45,000 bases of DNA. Source: Halisarca cf. caerulea (Eukaryota; Porifera; Demospongiae; Chondrillida; Halisarcidae). The stretch is from assembly GCA_963170055.1 (NCBI GenBank), contig CAUJGJ010000416.1, positions 117,501 through 162,500 on the forward strand, written 5' to 3'. Each line of letters begins with the position of its first letter. Positions within the stretch are counted from its first letter, which is position 1. The notes under the pieces were generated by a model. It made no database searches. It was not told the origin of the DNA and was given only the letters and a program-made list of their open reading frames with translations. Below are positions 30,013-42,099 of this stretch, piece by piece. The translations under genes were made by a program, and so were the position numbers.

Positions 30013-30285
30013 GGGATTAATAAGAATTCCCAGGACCTCATCCCCAAAATGTGGCAACTGAGACGCATGCAACTGAATCAAGACCTTTAACTGTCACATT
30101 GATTGCCTGAGCATACTCTAGATGTACAAACATTGCCAATCGATACCATATCAAAACACAACTTGTAGACATACATGTCTTAGCCTAAGGGCCATTCAAA
30201 CAAGACCCACATATACACAGATCTACAGTTGGAACAGTGCTATTTCCTCCTGTCTGCCCTAAAACGGACACTGTTGGTGTAGCAC

Positions 30286-30561
30286 CTACTGGCTGAACCA
30301 ATGTGCTGACAGCAATCCTAGCAGGAGGGCCGTACTCCACTACTGGTGTATTGCTGGCTCTCACTTCAACAGTGAACAGTGTGAACGAAGGAAGACTTGT
30401 TATGTTGAACATAGTAGAAGAGGTCGTTCCGGAACCAACTTCTCCACTAGAGTTGAAGTATGTGATGAGGTAACTTCCACTGAAAGGAGGAGGAGGAGGT
30501 GACCATGAGAGTACAATGAATGTAGGATGTCTCAGAACAGCTTCGAGATTCTCTGGAACAG
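30286..30561 (-). CDS. Distal receptor exon: FN3 domain
   Basis: Acceptor CCATACAG in phase 1. FN3 domain: VPENLEAVLRHPTFIVLSWS, SYLITYFNSSGE, PSFTLFTVEVRAS and PARIAVSTL. It is a clear paralogue of the membrane-proximal FN3 exon at 2450-2831. The donor is uncertain: I chose GTAG/GTGCTA at 30286 because it keeps phase 1; a phase-0 donor (CCA/GTAGGT) lies three bases earlier, and the frame stays open to a stop at about 30182. Confidence 0.7.
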
Positions 30562-30569
30562 CTGTATGG

Positions 30570-31200
30570 ACAGATTCAAGAAAGGGTCTCAACATGTAAA
30601 TATGTACAGAGACGAACGAACACATGCATTCTGATAAATCTTGTTACTACAGTATGTACAGTTTCTTCAACAGAGTAAATAGAGAAGGACTATGACAAAT
30701 ACATGTTACCATATGTAATCAATTTTTTGTGGGATGAGACTTTTGTAGTTTTGCAAACCGGGAACTGTCTCTGAAAGTTTCAAGCCTGCAGAAGTTTACG
30801 TCAGGCTCTTGTGCAATGACCAAAATGGCCGTCAAAGGAACAGTAGTCATCAAAAAGTAGTGCAGAACCTTTACTCCATTCTCTTACAACTCTCATCCAT
30901 AAACAAAGGAAGCTTACATGAATATAAGACTAATAGAAGGTAGGAGTAAGAGGAAGCCGCAAAAAAATTGTGAAAATCATTAATCTGTGAAAATTTCATC
31001 CCAAGAACATTTCAGTCATGAAAGATTCACAATGTAAACATTTCAGGATGTACAGTTTACAGTTTACATGTACTACACACACGTACATGTGCAGTACACT
31101 ACAGGCTATTTGAGAATAGAAGGAAACACATCATTACCTGCAGTATGTGTACAAATAAATTCTATATACACATTTCATGTACTCACATACGTACATACAC
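30570..31200. other. Intron, nothing recognised
   Basis: AT-rich sequence between the distal FN3 and Ig exons; no domain or structured repeat is seen. Confidence 0.5.
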
Positions 31201-31208
31201 ATATGTAC

Positions 31209-31589
31209 CTTGCACAGTAACAGAACGTGTTTCTCTACTCATCACTGGGACCTGTTCCAGTACACCGTTCACTACTCTCTCTGCAGCACATGTAACTGAG
31301 CATGTGTAGTTACCAGAATCGCTAACAAAGGCATCAGTTATGGTCAGCACAGAGTAGCTACCATCACCATTGTACGTCACACTGATCCTGGACAGACCAC
31401 TTGGTACACCAACGTCCACCACACCAGTGACAAGGTTGACTCCAAACACATTGGTAGTGTCCTTTGTCCACAGCAGGTAGTAAGCTCTAGGAGTCCAACT
31501 ACAGTTCAAAGGTATGTTGATGTTAGAGGAACTGTTTGTGAAGTTCTCCACTGTTGGTCCCAAAGGATCAATGGACACAGTGACAGTAC
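31209..31589 (-). CDS. Distal receptor exon: Ig domain, longer type
   Basis: A 381-nt exon, phase 1-1, with acceptor TCCTACTACAG and donor CAAG/GTACAT. Ig-like: IPLNCSWTPRAYYLLWTKDT, YSVLTITDAFVSDSGNYTCS and VTCAAERVV. It keeps the second cysteine after the strand-F cysteine as in the 351-nt family, but loops are longer and sequence is distant from the array copies. Confidence 0.88.
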
Positions 31590-31597
31590 CTGTAGTA

Positions 31598-32165
31598 GGA
31601 TGGGAGGATGGGAGGATGGAAGGATGGAAGGATGGTAGGATGGTAGGATGGGAGGAAGGGAGGATGGGAGGACTGGAGAATAGGAGGGTGGTAGTGGAGC
31701 ACACATGTAAGGAGAGTGGTAGTTGAGCACACACATGTAAGGAGGGTGGTGTAGTGGAGCGCACATGTAAGGAGGGTGGTAGTGGACTACACACACATGT
31801 AAGGAGGGTGTTAGTGGACTACACACACATGTAAGGATGGTGGTAGTGGAGCACACATGTAAGGAGGGTGGTAGTGGACTACACACACATGTAAGGAGGG
31901 TGGTAGTGGAGCGCACACATGTAAGGAGGGTGGTAGTGGAACACACATGTAAGGAGGGTGGTAGTTGAGCACACACATGTAAGGAGGGTGGTAGTGGAAC
32001 ACACATGTAAGGAGGGTGGTAGTGGACTACACACACATGTAAGGATGGTGGTATTGGAACACACATGTGAGGATGGTGGTAGTGGAGCACACACATGTAA
32101 GGAGGGTGGTAGTGGAGCACACACATGTAAGGAGGGTGGTGGTGGAACACACATGTAAGGATGGT
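31598..32165. repeat. About 30-bp minisatellite plus GGATG-rich tract
   Basis: 31598-31690 is GGATGGGAGGATGGAAGGAT-type sequence. 31690-32165 has about 16 units of ACACATGTAAGGAGGGTGGT followed by AGTGGAGCAC or AGTGGACTAC. It begins next to the acceptor of the Ig exon at 31209, so the receptor strand reads a pyrimidine-rich CCATCCTTCC tract before CTACTACAG. Confidence 0.9.
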
Positions 32166-32279
32166 CGTATACACACACACACAGCAAGAAAGGTGGTAGT
32201 GGAGCACACCATGTATACACTGGCCATTCACATTCAGTCTGGTTCATGGTCAACCTCTATAGACTAACCACACACTCAC

Positions 32280-32588
32280 CATTCTCCTCAAGACTGAAAC
32301 TCTCTGACACATTCATACTGCTGCCAGCCTTGTTCTCAGCTCTTACTGTCACAGTGTAGTTCTCACAAGGAATGGAGAGGTTCACACTAGCACTAGTCAT
32401 TGGATGGTACACACGAAACTCTGGAACTACTACAACTCCAGTATCGTTGGCTACTTGGATGGTGTACCACACAAGCATGTCGGGTGAGAGAGGAGCAGGT
32501 ACACCTGAGGACGTTGGCTCCAACCACTTGACTATCACCTCCAGGTATCCAAGTACTACACTAACACCACGTGGCTCACTGGGAGGCT
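32280..32588 (-). CDS. Distal receptor exon: FN3 domain
   Basis: A 309-nt exon, phase 1-1, with acceptor CTTGTACCCAG and donor AATG/GTGAGT. FN3 domain: PPSEPRGVSVVLGYLEVIVK, WLEPTSSG, YTIQVANDTG and CENYTVTVRAENKAGSS (classic strand F-G signature). Same length as the array FN3 exons but a distinct sequence and the most canonical FN3 in the window. Confidence 0.9.
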
Positions 32589-32599
32589 CTGGGTACAAG

Positions 32600-33000
32600 G
32601 AATTGAGGGAAATGAGTAAAGAAATAATAAAAATACTCATCCAATAACTATAAAACAATATACACAGCAAACACAAAAGTCCACGCTCTAACACTTAGTG
32701 AACATGATTATAGGGGACATACATTATGTACATAATCAGTGTTCTAGCCAGAATTTCACTATAGCAGGGGGTATCAGTCAGTGCATGATTGTAGTACAGT
32801 GATTTCTTGTCATGCACAATCCACAGTTCTTTAATCCAATTCAATGTAAAGTAAAATTAACTAATCCATACACAAAAAGTGGTGGATTTCTGCCCTTGTA
32901 CGCATAATCCCCCATGATTTCAAGCAAGTGACTATAACAATATCGCAGTAAAATGGGCAGTTGATTCCTTGCAGGCTGGGGAGAATGAAAGCAGGGTGGG
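32600..33000. other. Intron with solo transposon end
   Basis: CAGTGTTCTAGCCAGAATTT near 32740 resembles the terminal repeat of the element at 560-771. No partner end was found. The rest shows nothing. Confidence 0.5.
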
Positions 33001-33005
33001 GATAA

Positions 33006-33326
33006 CAGTGTTAGAGATAAGGAGCAAGTTTCAGCTGGACAAATGTCCTACCATCATTATTTTGGGTCAGACAATTTCAGATTTGCTCAGACATATTTGT
33101 GGAGAAGCACACATGTGCCACAGCAGATGTGCATCAACAAAATTTAATTAAAGTACAAGTAGACATTCTCAGTATATACAAATGACTTGGAATAATCACT
33201 GTGTGTGTGGAATAAACATTAGGTAGTGCTCAGCCAAATGTCTGACCCAAACTTATTTGGGTCGGACAAAATGGGAAAATGGTCCGACAATGTCTGAATG
33301 CTGACCACTAGCTATTTCTAACACTG
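33006..33326. mobile_element. MITE with CAGTGTTAGARATA ends and GGATAA duplication
   Basis: Left end CAGTGTTAGAGATA, right end (reversed) CAGTGTTAGAAATA. Flanks are GGATAA on both sides (33000-33005 and 33327-33332). Internal text GGGTCAGACAATTTCAG and CTGACCCAAACTTATTTGGG gives further pairing. The insertion splits a GAAAGCAGGGTGGGG repeat, copies of which lie on both sides. Confidence 0.7.
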
Positions 33327-33334
33327 GGATAATG

Positions 33335-33405
33335 AAAGCAGGGTGGGGAGGATGAAAGCAGGGTGGGGAAAATGAAAGCAGGGTGGGGAAAATGAAAGCA
33401 GAGTG
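33335..33405. repeat. About 19-bp minisatellite
   Basis: Four units of AATGAAAGCAGGGTGGGGA; a fifth lies left of the inserted element at 32985-33000. Confidence 0.8.
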
Positions 33406-33566
33406 TATGGTACTGCCCTGCAACCCTGCTTTAGCTTACACCCTGATAATGATATCAGGAATCTCCCAGAGACATGTAGAAAGCACTTACCATATATGAG
33501 ATGCCATATAGGAAGAGCCCCTTGGTATGTGTAATACAGACTACAATGCAGACAGATAGCACTCAC

Positions 33567-33917
33567 TAATTACAAGAACTTGGACTGTGTCCATCAAAGT
33601 ACTGCTGATGTTGCTAAACTCAACACCTCTTGCTCCACAGCTAACAACACAGGTGTAGTTACCACCATCAGCAACACTGCTACTCAAGATGGTCAGGTTG
33701 GAAGACCGATCATTGTAATCACTAACAACAGTCAACCCTTCTGATGCTGGTGTTAGGACACTAGGTACAGAAAGGTCCTCTGAGTAGATCAGACTACCGT
33801 CCTTGTACCAACCTACATAGTAAGATGAGCTATTCCAACTGCACTGGAGGGTCACGTTAGACAGAGACGAAACACAATTTTCCTTTGAATCAGACATTAG
33901 GATTGGGATAGGGATTG
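33567..33917 (-). CDS. Distal receptor exon: Ig domain, 351-nt family
   Basis: A 351-nt phase 1-1 exon with acceptor CTCCTTCAG and donor ATTA/GTGAGT. Closely related to the array Ig exons (NVTLQCSWNSSSYYVGWYKD, then GSLIYSEDLSVPSVLTPAS), with EGLTVVSDYND and DGGNYTCVVSCGARGVEFSN. Its tail (FSNISSTLMDTVQVLV) resembles the exon at 3887 (FSNINSTLMGTVEVLM), so it mixes features of the array and the membrane-proximal copy. Confidence 0.92.
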
Positions 33918-34022
33918 CTGAAGGAGATAAGATATTGATGAATAAAAGTACTGCATGTACTGTAGCAGACACTGCCCATATTAATGTACACAAGAAGATG
34001 GGTTCACTACTGTAGAACTCAC

Positions 34023-34322
34023 CAGTTTCATTGGTGGCGTACTCAATAACAGCAGTTTGAGTAAAACCATTACTAATAAACGTAGCTGTCAGAGTGGCAT
34101 TAATCTCTATACAGGATGGCAGGTTCTCCACAGTTGTCTCATTGGCTGAGAGGACACTAACCGTGTCGATCAGTGAGCCATTGCTGATGAATGAAGTCTC
34201 GATAGTGTACATTATGACTCCTCCTGACTCATCCAGTTGGGTCCAAGAGTAGACCACACTCACCGGTGCCACATCTGTTGTAGAATCTACTGTGGCATTG
34301 AAGTCTGTCAAATTCAGTTGGC
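34023..34322 (-). CDS. Distal receptor exon: divergent FN3-like domain
   Basis: A 300-nt phase 1-1 exon with acceptor TGCTATACAG and donor ACTG/GTGAGT. It encodes VDSTTDVAPVSVVYSWTQLD, YTIETSFISNGS and TTVENLPSCIEINATLTAT. Paralogue of 11534-11848. It is the most upstream receptor exon I can place; the satellite array follows. Confidence 0.85.
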
Positions 34323-34384
34323 CTGTATAGCAAATATACAAACAAGTTCAAAATTGCATACTTTCTCAAAGTTCTATATATAGC

Positions 34385-34861
34385 ACATTTGTGGCCCTTT
34401 GAAAATGAAACAGGGGGAACCCTTATGGTATAGGGAATACAAGTGAATTTTGTATATCGTACTCTTCTCTGTAGGCAATTATGTGTGTGCGTATGTACCT
34501 ATATGTGGTGTGTGTGAGTGTGTGTGTGTGTGTGTACATGTGTGTGTGTATGTGTGTGTGTTTATGTGTATGTGAGTGTCTATTTAATACGTTAGTGACT
34601 ACAAGTTGACTAGTGGATAGTGTGTCATACATTATTCCCTAGAGAATTGTGTATCATTCCCGCAATGATTTCTACTATCTGCGATTCATCATGGCTTATT
34701 AAGAGTGTTTATGTAGTAAATTTGTGGACCTTTGAAAATGAAACAAGGGGAACCCTTTGCATGTTATAGGGAATGCATGTTAATTTTGAATATCGTACAC
34801 TTCTCTGCAAGGAAATATGTGTGTGTGTATGTACGTATATGTGGTGTGAGTGTGTGTGTGT

Positions 34862-34927
<66 letters not shown>

Positions 34928-35246
34928 TTGTGTGTGTGTGTACATGTGTGTGTGTATGTGAGTGTGTGTATGTGCATGTGAGTGACTATTTAATACATAA
35001 GTGACTACAATTTGACTAGTGGATAGTGTGTCATACATTATTCCCCAGAGAATTGCACATCATTCCCGCAATGATTTCTGCTATCTGTGATTCATCATGG
35101 CTTATTCAGCGAGTGTTTATGTAGTACATTTGTGGACCTTTGAAAATGAAACAGGGGGAACCCTTATGGTATAGGGAATGCATGTGAATTTTGTATATCG
35201 TACACTTCTCTGAAGGGAATTATGTGTGTGCGTATGTACGTATATG

Positions 35247-35311
<65 letters not shown>

Positions 35312-36319
35312 CATGTGTGTGTGTGTGTGTATGTGTGTGTGTATGTGCATGTGAGTGTCTATTTAATATGTAAGTGACTACAATACGACTAGTGGATAGT
35401 GTGTCTTACATTATTCCCTAGAGAATTGTGTATCATTCCCGCAATGATTTCTGCTATCTGCGATTCATCATGGCTTATTCAGCAAGTGTTTATGTAGTAC
35501 ATTTGTGGACCTTTGAAAATGAAACAGGGGGAACCCTTATGGTATAGGGAATGCATGTGAATTTTGTATATCGTACACTTCTCTCCAGGGAATTATGTGT
35601 GTGCGTATGTACGTATATGTGGTGTGTATTTGTGTGTGTGTGTGTGTGTGTGTGAGTGTGTGTGAGTGTGTGTGTGTGTACATGTGTGTGTGTGTATGTG
35701 TGTGTAGAGTGTATGTGCATGTGAGTGACTATTTAATACGTAAGTGACTACAAGTTGACTAGTGGATAGTGTGTCATACATTATTCCCTAGAGAATTGTG
35801 TATCATTCCCGCAATGATTTCTGCTATCTGCGATTCATCATGGCTTATTCAGCGAGTGTTTATGTAGTACATTTGTGGAACTTTGAAAATTAAACAGGGG
35901 GAACCCATATTGTATACGGAATGCATGTGAATTTTGTATATCGTACACTTCTCTGTAGGGAAATATCTGTGTGCGTATGTACGTATATGTGGTGTGTATG
36001 TGTGTGTGTGTGTGTGTGTGTATGTGCATGTGAGTGTCTATTTAATATGTAAGTGACTAAAATTTGACTAGTGGATAGTGTGCCATACATTATTCCCTAG
36101 AGAATTGTGTATCATTCCCGCAATGATTTCTGCTATCTGCGATTCATCATGGCTTATTAAGAGTGTTTATGTAGTAAATTTGTGGACCTTTGAAAATGAA
36201 ACAAGGGGAACCCTTTGCATGTTATAGGGAATGCATGTTAATTTTGAATATCGTACACTTCTCTGCAAGGAAATATGTGTGTGTGTATGTACGTATATGT
36301 GGTGTGAGTGTGTGTGTGT

Positions 36320-36385
<66 letters not shown>

Positions 36386-36704
36386 TTGTGTGTGTGTGTA
36401 CATGTGTGTGTGTATGTGAGTGTGTGTATGTGCATGTGAGTGACTATTTAATACATAAGTGACTACAATTTGACTAGTGGATAGTGTGTCATACATTATT
36501 CCCCAGAGAATTGCACATCATTCCCGCAATGATTTCTGCTATCTGTGATTCATCATGGCTTATTCAGCGAGTGTTTATGTAGTACATTTGTGGACCTTTG
36601 AAAATGAAACAGGGGGAACCCTTATGGTATAGGGAATGCATGTGAATTTTGTATATCGTACACTTCTCTGAAGGGAATTATGTGTGTGCGTATGTACGTA
36701 TATG

Positions 36705-36769
<65 letters not shown>

Positions 36770-37779
36770 CATGTGTGTGTGTGTGTGTATGTGTGTGTGT
36801 ATGTGCATGTGAGTGTCTATTTAATATGTAAGTGACTACAATACGACTAGTGGATAGTGTGTCTTACATTATTCCCTAGAGAATTGTGTATCATTCCCGC
36901 AATGATTTCTGCTATCTGCGATTCATCATGGCTTATTCAGCAAGTGTTTATGTAGTACATTTGTGGACCTTTGAAAATGAAACAGGGGGAACCCTTATGG
37001 TATAGGGAATGCATGTGAATTTTGTATATCGTACACTTCTCTCCAGGGAATTATGTGTGTGCGTATGTACGTATATGTGGTGTGTATTTGTGTGTGTGTG
37101 TGTGTGTGTGTGAGTGTGTGTGAGTGTGTGTGTGTGTACATGTGTGTGTGTGTATGTGTGTGTAGAGTGTATGTGCATGTGAGTGACTATTTAATACGTA
37201 AGTGACTACAAGTTGACTAGTGGATAGTGTGTCATACATTATTCCCTAGAGAATTGTGTATCATTCCCGCAATGATTTCTGCTATCTGCGATTCATCATG
37301 GCTTATTCAGCGAGTGTTTATGTAGTACATTTGTGGAACTTTGAAAATTAAACAGGGGGAACCCATATTGTATACGGAATGCATGTGAATTTTGTATATC
37401 GTACACTTCTCTGTAGGGAAATATCTGTGTGCGTATGTACGTATATGTGGTGTGTATGTGTGTGTGTGTGTGTGTGTGTATGTGCATGTGAGTGTCTATT
37501 TAATATGTAAGTGACTAAAATTTGACTAGTGGATAGTGTGCCATACATTATTCCCTAGAGAATTGTGTATCATTCCCGCAATGATTTCTGCTATCTGCGA
37601 TTCATCATTGCTCAAGAGTGTTTATGTAGTAAATTTGTGGACCTTTGAAAATGAAACAAGGGGAACCCTTATGCATGTTATAGGGAATGCATGTTAACTT
37701 TAAGTATCGTACACTTCTCTGCAGGGAAATATGTGTGTGTGTATGTACGTATATGTGGTGTGAGTGTGTGTGTGTGTGT

Positions 37780-37843
<64 letters not shown>

Positions 37844-38164
37844 TTGTGTGTGTGTGTACATGTGTGTGTGTATGTGAGTGTGTGTATGTGCATGTGAGTG
37901 ACTATTTAATACATAAGTGACTACAATTTGACTAGTGGATAGTGTGTCATACATTATTCCCCAGAGAATTGCACATCATTCCCGCAATGATTTCTGCTAT
38001 CTGTGATTCATCATGGCTTATTCAGCGAGTGTTTATGTAGTACATTTGTGGACCTTTGAAAATGAAACAGGGGGAACCCTTATGGTATAGGGAATGCATG
38101 TGAATTTTGTATATCGTACACTTCTCTGAAGGGAATTATGTGTGTGCGTATGTACGTATATGAG

Positions 38165-38199
<35 letters not shown>

Positions 38200-38515
38200 C
38201 ATGTGTGTGTGTGTGTGTATGTGTGTGTGTATGTGCATGTGAGTGTCTATTTAATACGTAAGTGACTACAATACGACTAGTGGATAGTGTGCCTTACATT
38301 ATTCCCTAGAGAATTGTGTATCATTCCCGCAATGATTTCTGCTATCTGCGATTCATCATGGCTTATTCAGCAAGTGTTTATGTAGTACATTTGTGGACCT
38401 TTGAAAATGAAACAGGGGGAACCCTTATGGTATAGGGAATGCATGTTAATTTTGTATATCGTACACTTCTCTGAAGGGAATTATGTGTGTGTGTATGTAC
38501 ATATATGTGGTGTGC

Positions 38516-38572
<57 letters not shown>

Positions 38573-39156
38573 TGACTATTTAATACGTGACTAAAATTTG
38601 ACTAGTGGATAGTGTGTCTTACATTATTCCCTAGAGAATTGTGTATCATTCCCGCAATGATTTCTGCTATCTGCGATTCATCATGGCTTATTCAGCAAGT
38701 GCTTATGTAGTACATTTGTGGACCTTTGAAAATTAAACAGGGGGAACCCTTATGGTATAGGGAATGCATGTTAATTTTGTATATCGTACACTTCTCTGTA
38801 GGGAATTATCTGTGTGCGTATGTACGTATATGTGGTGTGTATGTGTGTGTGTGTGTGTGTATGTGCATGTGAGTGTCTATTTAATATGTAAGTGACTAAA
38901 ATTTGACTAGTGGATAGTGTGCCATACATTATTCCCTAGAGAATTGTGTATCATTCCCGCAATGATTTCTGCTATCTGCGATTCATCATTGCTCAAGAGT
39001 GTTTATGTAGTAAATTTGTGGACCTTTGAAAATGAAACAAGGGGAACCCTTATGCATGTTATAGGGAATGCATGTTAACTTTAAGTATCGTACACTTCTC
39101 TGCAGGGAAATATGTGTGTGTGTATGTACGTATATGTGGTGTGAGTGTGTGTGTGT

Positions 39157-39230
<74 letters not shown>

Positions 39231-39549
39231 TTGTGTGTGTGTGTACATGTGTGTGTGTATGTGAGTGTGTGTATGTGCATGTGAGTGACTATTTAATACA
39301 TAAGTGACTACAATTTGACTAGTGGATAGTGTGTCATACATTATTCCCCAGAGAATTGCACTTCATTCCCGCAATGATTTCTGCTATCTGTGATTCATCA
39401 TGGCTTATTCAGCGAGTGTTTATGTAGTACATTTGTGGACCTTTGAAAATGAAACAGGGGGAACCCTTATGGTATAGGGAATGCATGTGAATTTTGTATA
39501 TCGTACACTTCTCTGAAGGGAATTATGTGTGTGCGTATGTACGTATATG

Positions 39550-39602
<53 letters not shown>

Positions 39603-39916
39603 CATGTGTGTGTGTGTGTATGTGTGTGTGTATGTGCATGTGAGTGTCTATTTAATACGTAAGTGACTACAATACGACTAGTGGATAGTGTGTCTTACAT
39701 TATTCCCTAGAGAATTGTGTATCATTCCCGCAATGATTTCTGCTATCTGCGATTCATCATGGCTTATTCAGCAAGTGTTTATGTAGTACATTTGTGGACC
39801 TTTGAAAATGAAACAGGGGGAACCCTTATGGTATAGGGAATGCATGTTAATTTTGTATATCGTACACTTCTCTGAAGGGAATTATGTGTGTGTGTATGTA
39901 CATATATGTGGTGTGC

Positions 39917-39985
<69 letters not shown>

Positions 39986-40584
39986 TGACTATTTAATACG
40001 TAAGTGACTAAAATTTGACCAGTGGATAGTGTGTGTCATTCCCGCAATGATTTCTGCTATCTGCGATTCATCATGGCTTATTAACAGGGTGTGTATGTAG
40101 TACATTTGTGGACCTTTGAAAATGAAACAGGGGGAACCCTTATGGTATAGGGAATGCATGTGAATTTTGGATATCGTACACTTCTCTCCAGGGAATTATG
40201 TGTGTGCGTATGTATGTATATGTGGTGTGTATTTGTGTGTGTGTGTGTGTGAGTGTGTGTGAGTGTGTGTGTGTGTACATGTGTGTGTATGTGTGTGTGT
40301 AGAGTGTATGTGCATGTGAGTGACTATTTAATACGTAAGTGACTACAAGTTGACTAGTGGATAGTGTGCCATACATTATTCCCTAGAGAATTGTGTATCA
40401 TTCCCGCAATGATTTCTGCTATCTGCGATTCATCATTGCTCAAGAGTGTTTATGTAGTAAATTTGTGGACCTTTGAAAATGAAACAAGGGGAACCCTTTG
40501 CATGTTATAGGGAATGCATGTTAACTTTAAGTATCGTACACTTCTCTGCAGGGAAATATGTGTGTGCGTGTGTACGTATATGTG

Positions 40585-40626
<42 letters not shown>

Positions 40627-41315
40627 GTGCAAGTGTGTGTGTGTGTACATGTGTGTGTATGTGTGTGTATATGTGCATGTGAGTGTCTATTTAATACGTA
40701 AGTGATTACAATTTGACTAGTGGACAGTTTGTCATACATTATTCCCTAGAGAATTGTGTATCATGTCCGCAATGATTTCTGCTATTTGCGATTCATCATG
40801 ACTTATTAAGAGTGTTTATATAGTACATTTGTGAACCTTTGAAAATGAAACAGGCCGGGGGAACCCTTATGGTATAGGGAATGCACGTGAATTTTGTATA
40901 TCATACCCTTCTCTGAAGGGAATTATATGTGTGCGTATGTACATATATGTGGTGTGCTTGTGTGTGCGTGTGTGTGTTTGTGTGTGTGTGTGAGTGTGTG
41001 TGTGTGTATATGTGTGTATGTATGTGTGTGTATGTGCATGTGAGTGTCTATTTAATACGTAAGTGACTAAAATTTGACTAGTGGATAGTGTGTCATACAT
41101 TATTCCCTAGAGAATTGTGTATCATTCCCGCAATGATTTCTGCTATCTGCGATTCATCATGGCTTACTCAGCAAGTGTTTATGTAGTACATTTGTGGACC
41201 TTTGAAAATTAAACAGGGGGAACCCTTATGGTATAGGGGATACATGTGAATTTAGTATATCGTACACTTCTCTGTAGGGAATTATGTATGTGCGTATGTA
41301 CGTATATGAGGTGTC
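34385..41315. repeat. Satellite array, about 20 units of roughly 300-410 bp, with internal (TG)n
   Basis: Each unit has a conserved part (ATTTGTGGACCTTTGAAAAT, GGGGGAACCCTTATGGTATA, TATCGTACACTTCTCT), then ATGTACGTATATGTGGTGTG leading into a TG tract of variable length, then GTGACTATTTAATACGTAAG, TTGACTAGTGGATAGTGTG, CATTCCCGCAATGATTTCTG and GATTCATCATGGCTTATT. Units start near 34389, 34727, 35129, 35502, 35872, 36179, 36587, 36960, 37329, 37636, 38044, 38392, 38714, 39013, 39430, 39791, 40103, 40460, 40828 and 41189. Unit-length variation comes mostly from the TG tract. Confidence 0.95.
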
Positions 41316-41319
41316 GTCG

Positions 41320-41956
41320 AGCTCCATGTATGTATAGCCCTTTGCACACCTAGCCCTGTGCCCGTTTACAACTTATCCTTGTTCCAAGTGATTTTCGAGA
41401 ATGCTTTTGAATGGCTTGGTTTCACAGTCAATCTCATACATTCTTCTTCCATTTTTAAATGATTATATACACCTTTAATACCATAACAGTCTTATCAATT
41501 GATTTGAGGATGTTTCATTTCATTTAATGGAAGTTTCACTACAATTAATTGCAATGGAATATCAATTAAATGGAATGAAACTTATGTTAACTGAAACACA
41601 AAGTCCATTAAACCAATCAAAACACTACAGGATGGTCACCAGAGAAAAAATGAAGGAGGGTGGCATTTGTGTAAGCCAGTAGTAGGCTAGTATATACACA
41701 GCTGCCATATGATGGTTTCACTTCTACATTATTTGGTATCTTGTAATGGGGGAAATTCGCTCAAAGTACATGATATGCACAGTGTCAGTTTTACCTAATG
41801 ACTACCTGAACAAAGAAGAAATGACTCTACTTAATTAAAGAAAAAATTGTTTAAGCCAAATTTTAAGGAGGGTGGCCCACCCTGCTTGAAAGGGCTGGCG
41901 AGAACACTGCACCACATTATACACTAAAATACATTACACTACACTACAACATTGTC
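41320..41956. other. Non-coding, solo transposon end
   Basis: GCTGGCGAGAACACTG at 41881-41896 is the reverse complement of a CAGTGTTCTCGCCAGC end, related to 560-771. Two GGAGGGTGGC motifs lie at 41646 and 41867. No gene is seen. Confidence 0.5.
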
Positions 41957-41965
41957 ACATAGAGG

Positions 41966-42061
41966 TAGTCTCGCGTAGCCAGACCCTACTCGCCCACACG
42001 GCGAGTAGGGTCTGGCTGTGACGTCAGTCATGACGAGCATGGGTCTGGCTACGCGGGACTA
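41966..42061. mobile_element. TAGTCTCGC-family MITE, copy 2
   Basis: A 96-bp element. TAGTCTCGCGTAGCCAGACC at the left end is mirrored by GGTCTGGCTACGCGGGACTA at the right. Identical flanks ACATAGAGG at 41957-41965 and 42062-42070 (8-9 bp duplication) support hAT-like insertion. An inner palindrome CCCTACTCGCC / GGCGAGTAGGG adds further fold-back potential. Confidence 0.85.
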
Positions 42062-42099
42062 ACATAGAGGGCTTATGGTACATTATAGTAACTTAAGGG

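Larger units (their letters stand above)
30286..34322 (-). other. Gene model: distal five-exon Ig/FN3 cluster
   Basis: FN3-like (34023-34322), Ig (33567-33917), FN3 (32280-32588), Ig (31209-31589), FN3 (30286-30561), all phase 1-1 and on the same strand as the main model. The first pair parallels 11534/11059 and the last FN3 parallels 2450. No transmembrane exon follows before 24 kb. These may be 5' exons of the main receptor gene or a truncated tandem paralogue. Confidence 0.65.

Noticed and set aside
31506..32231. 241-codon frame rich in LPPSLHVC repeats, continuous with the Ig exon
   Set aside because: Produced by the 30-bp satellite upstream of the Ig acceptor; the domain starts after TCCTACTACAG at 31589.
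34385..41315. Many HTHTH or CVCVC frames
   Set aside because: Translations of (TG)n in the satellite; no coding meaning.
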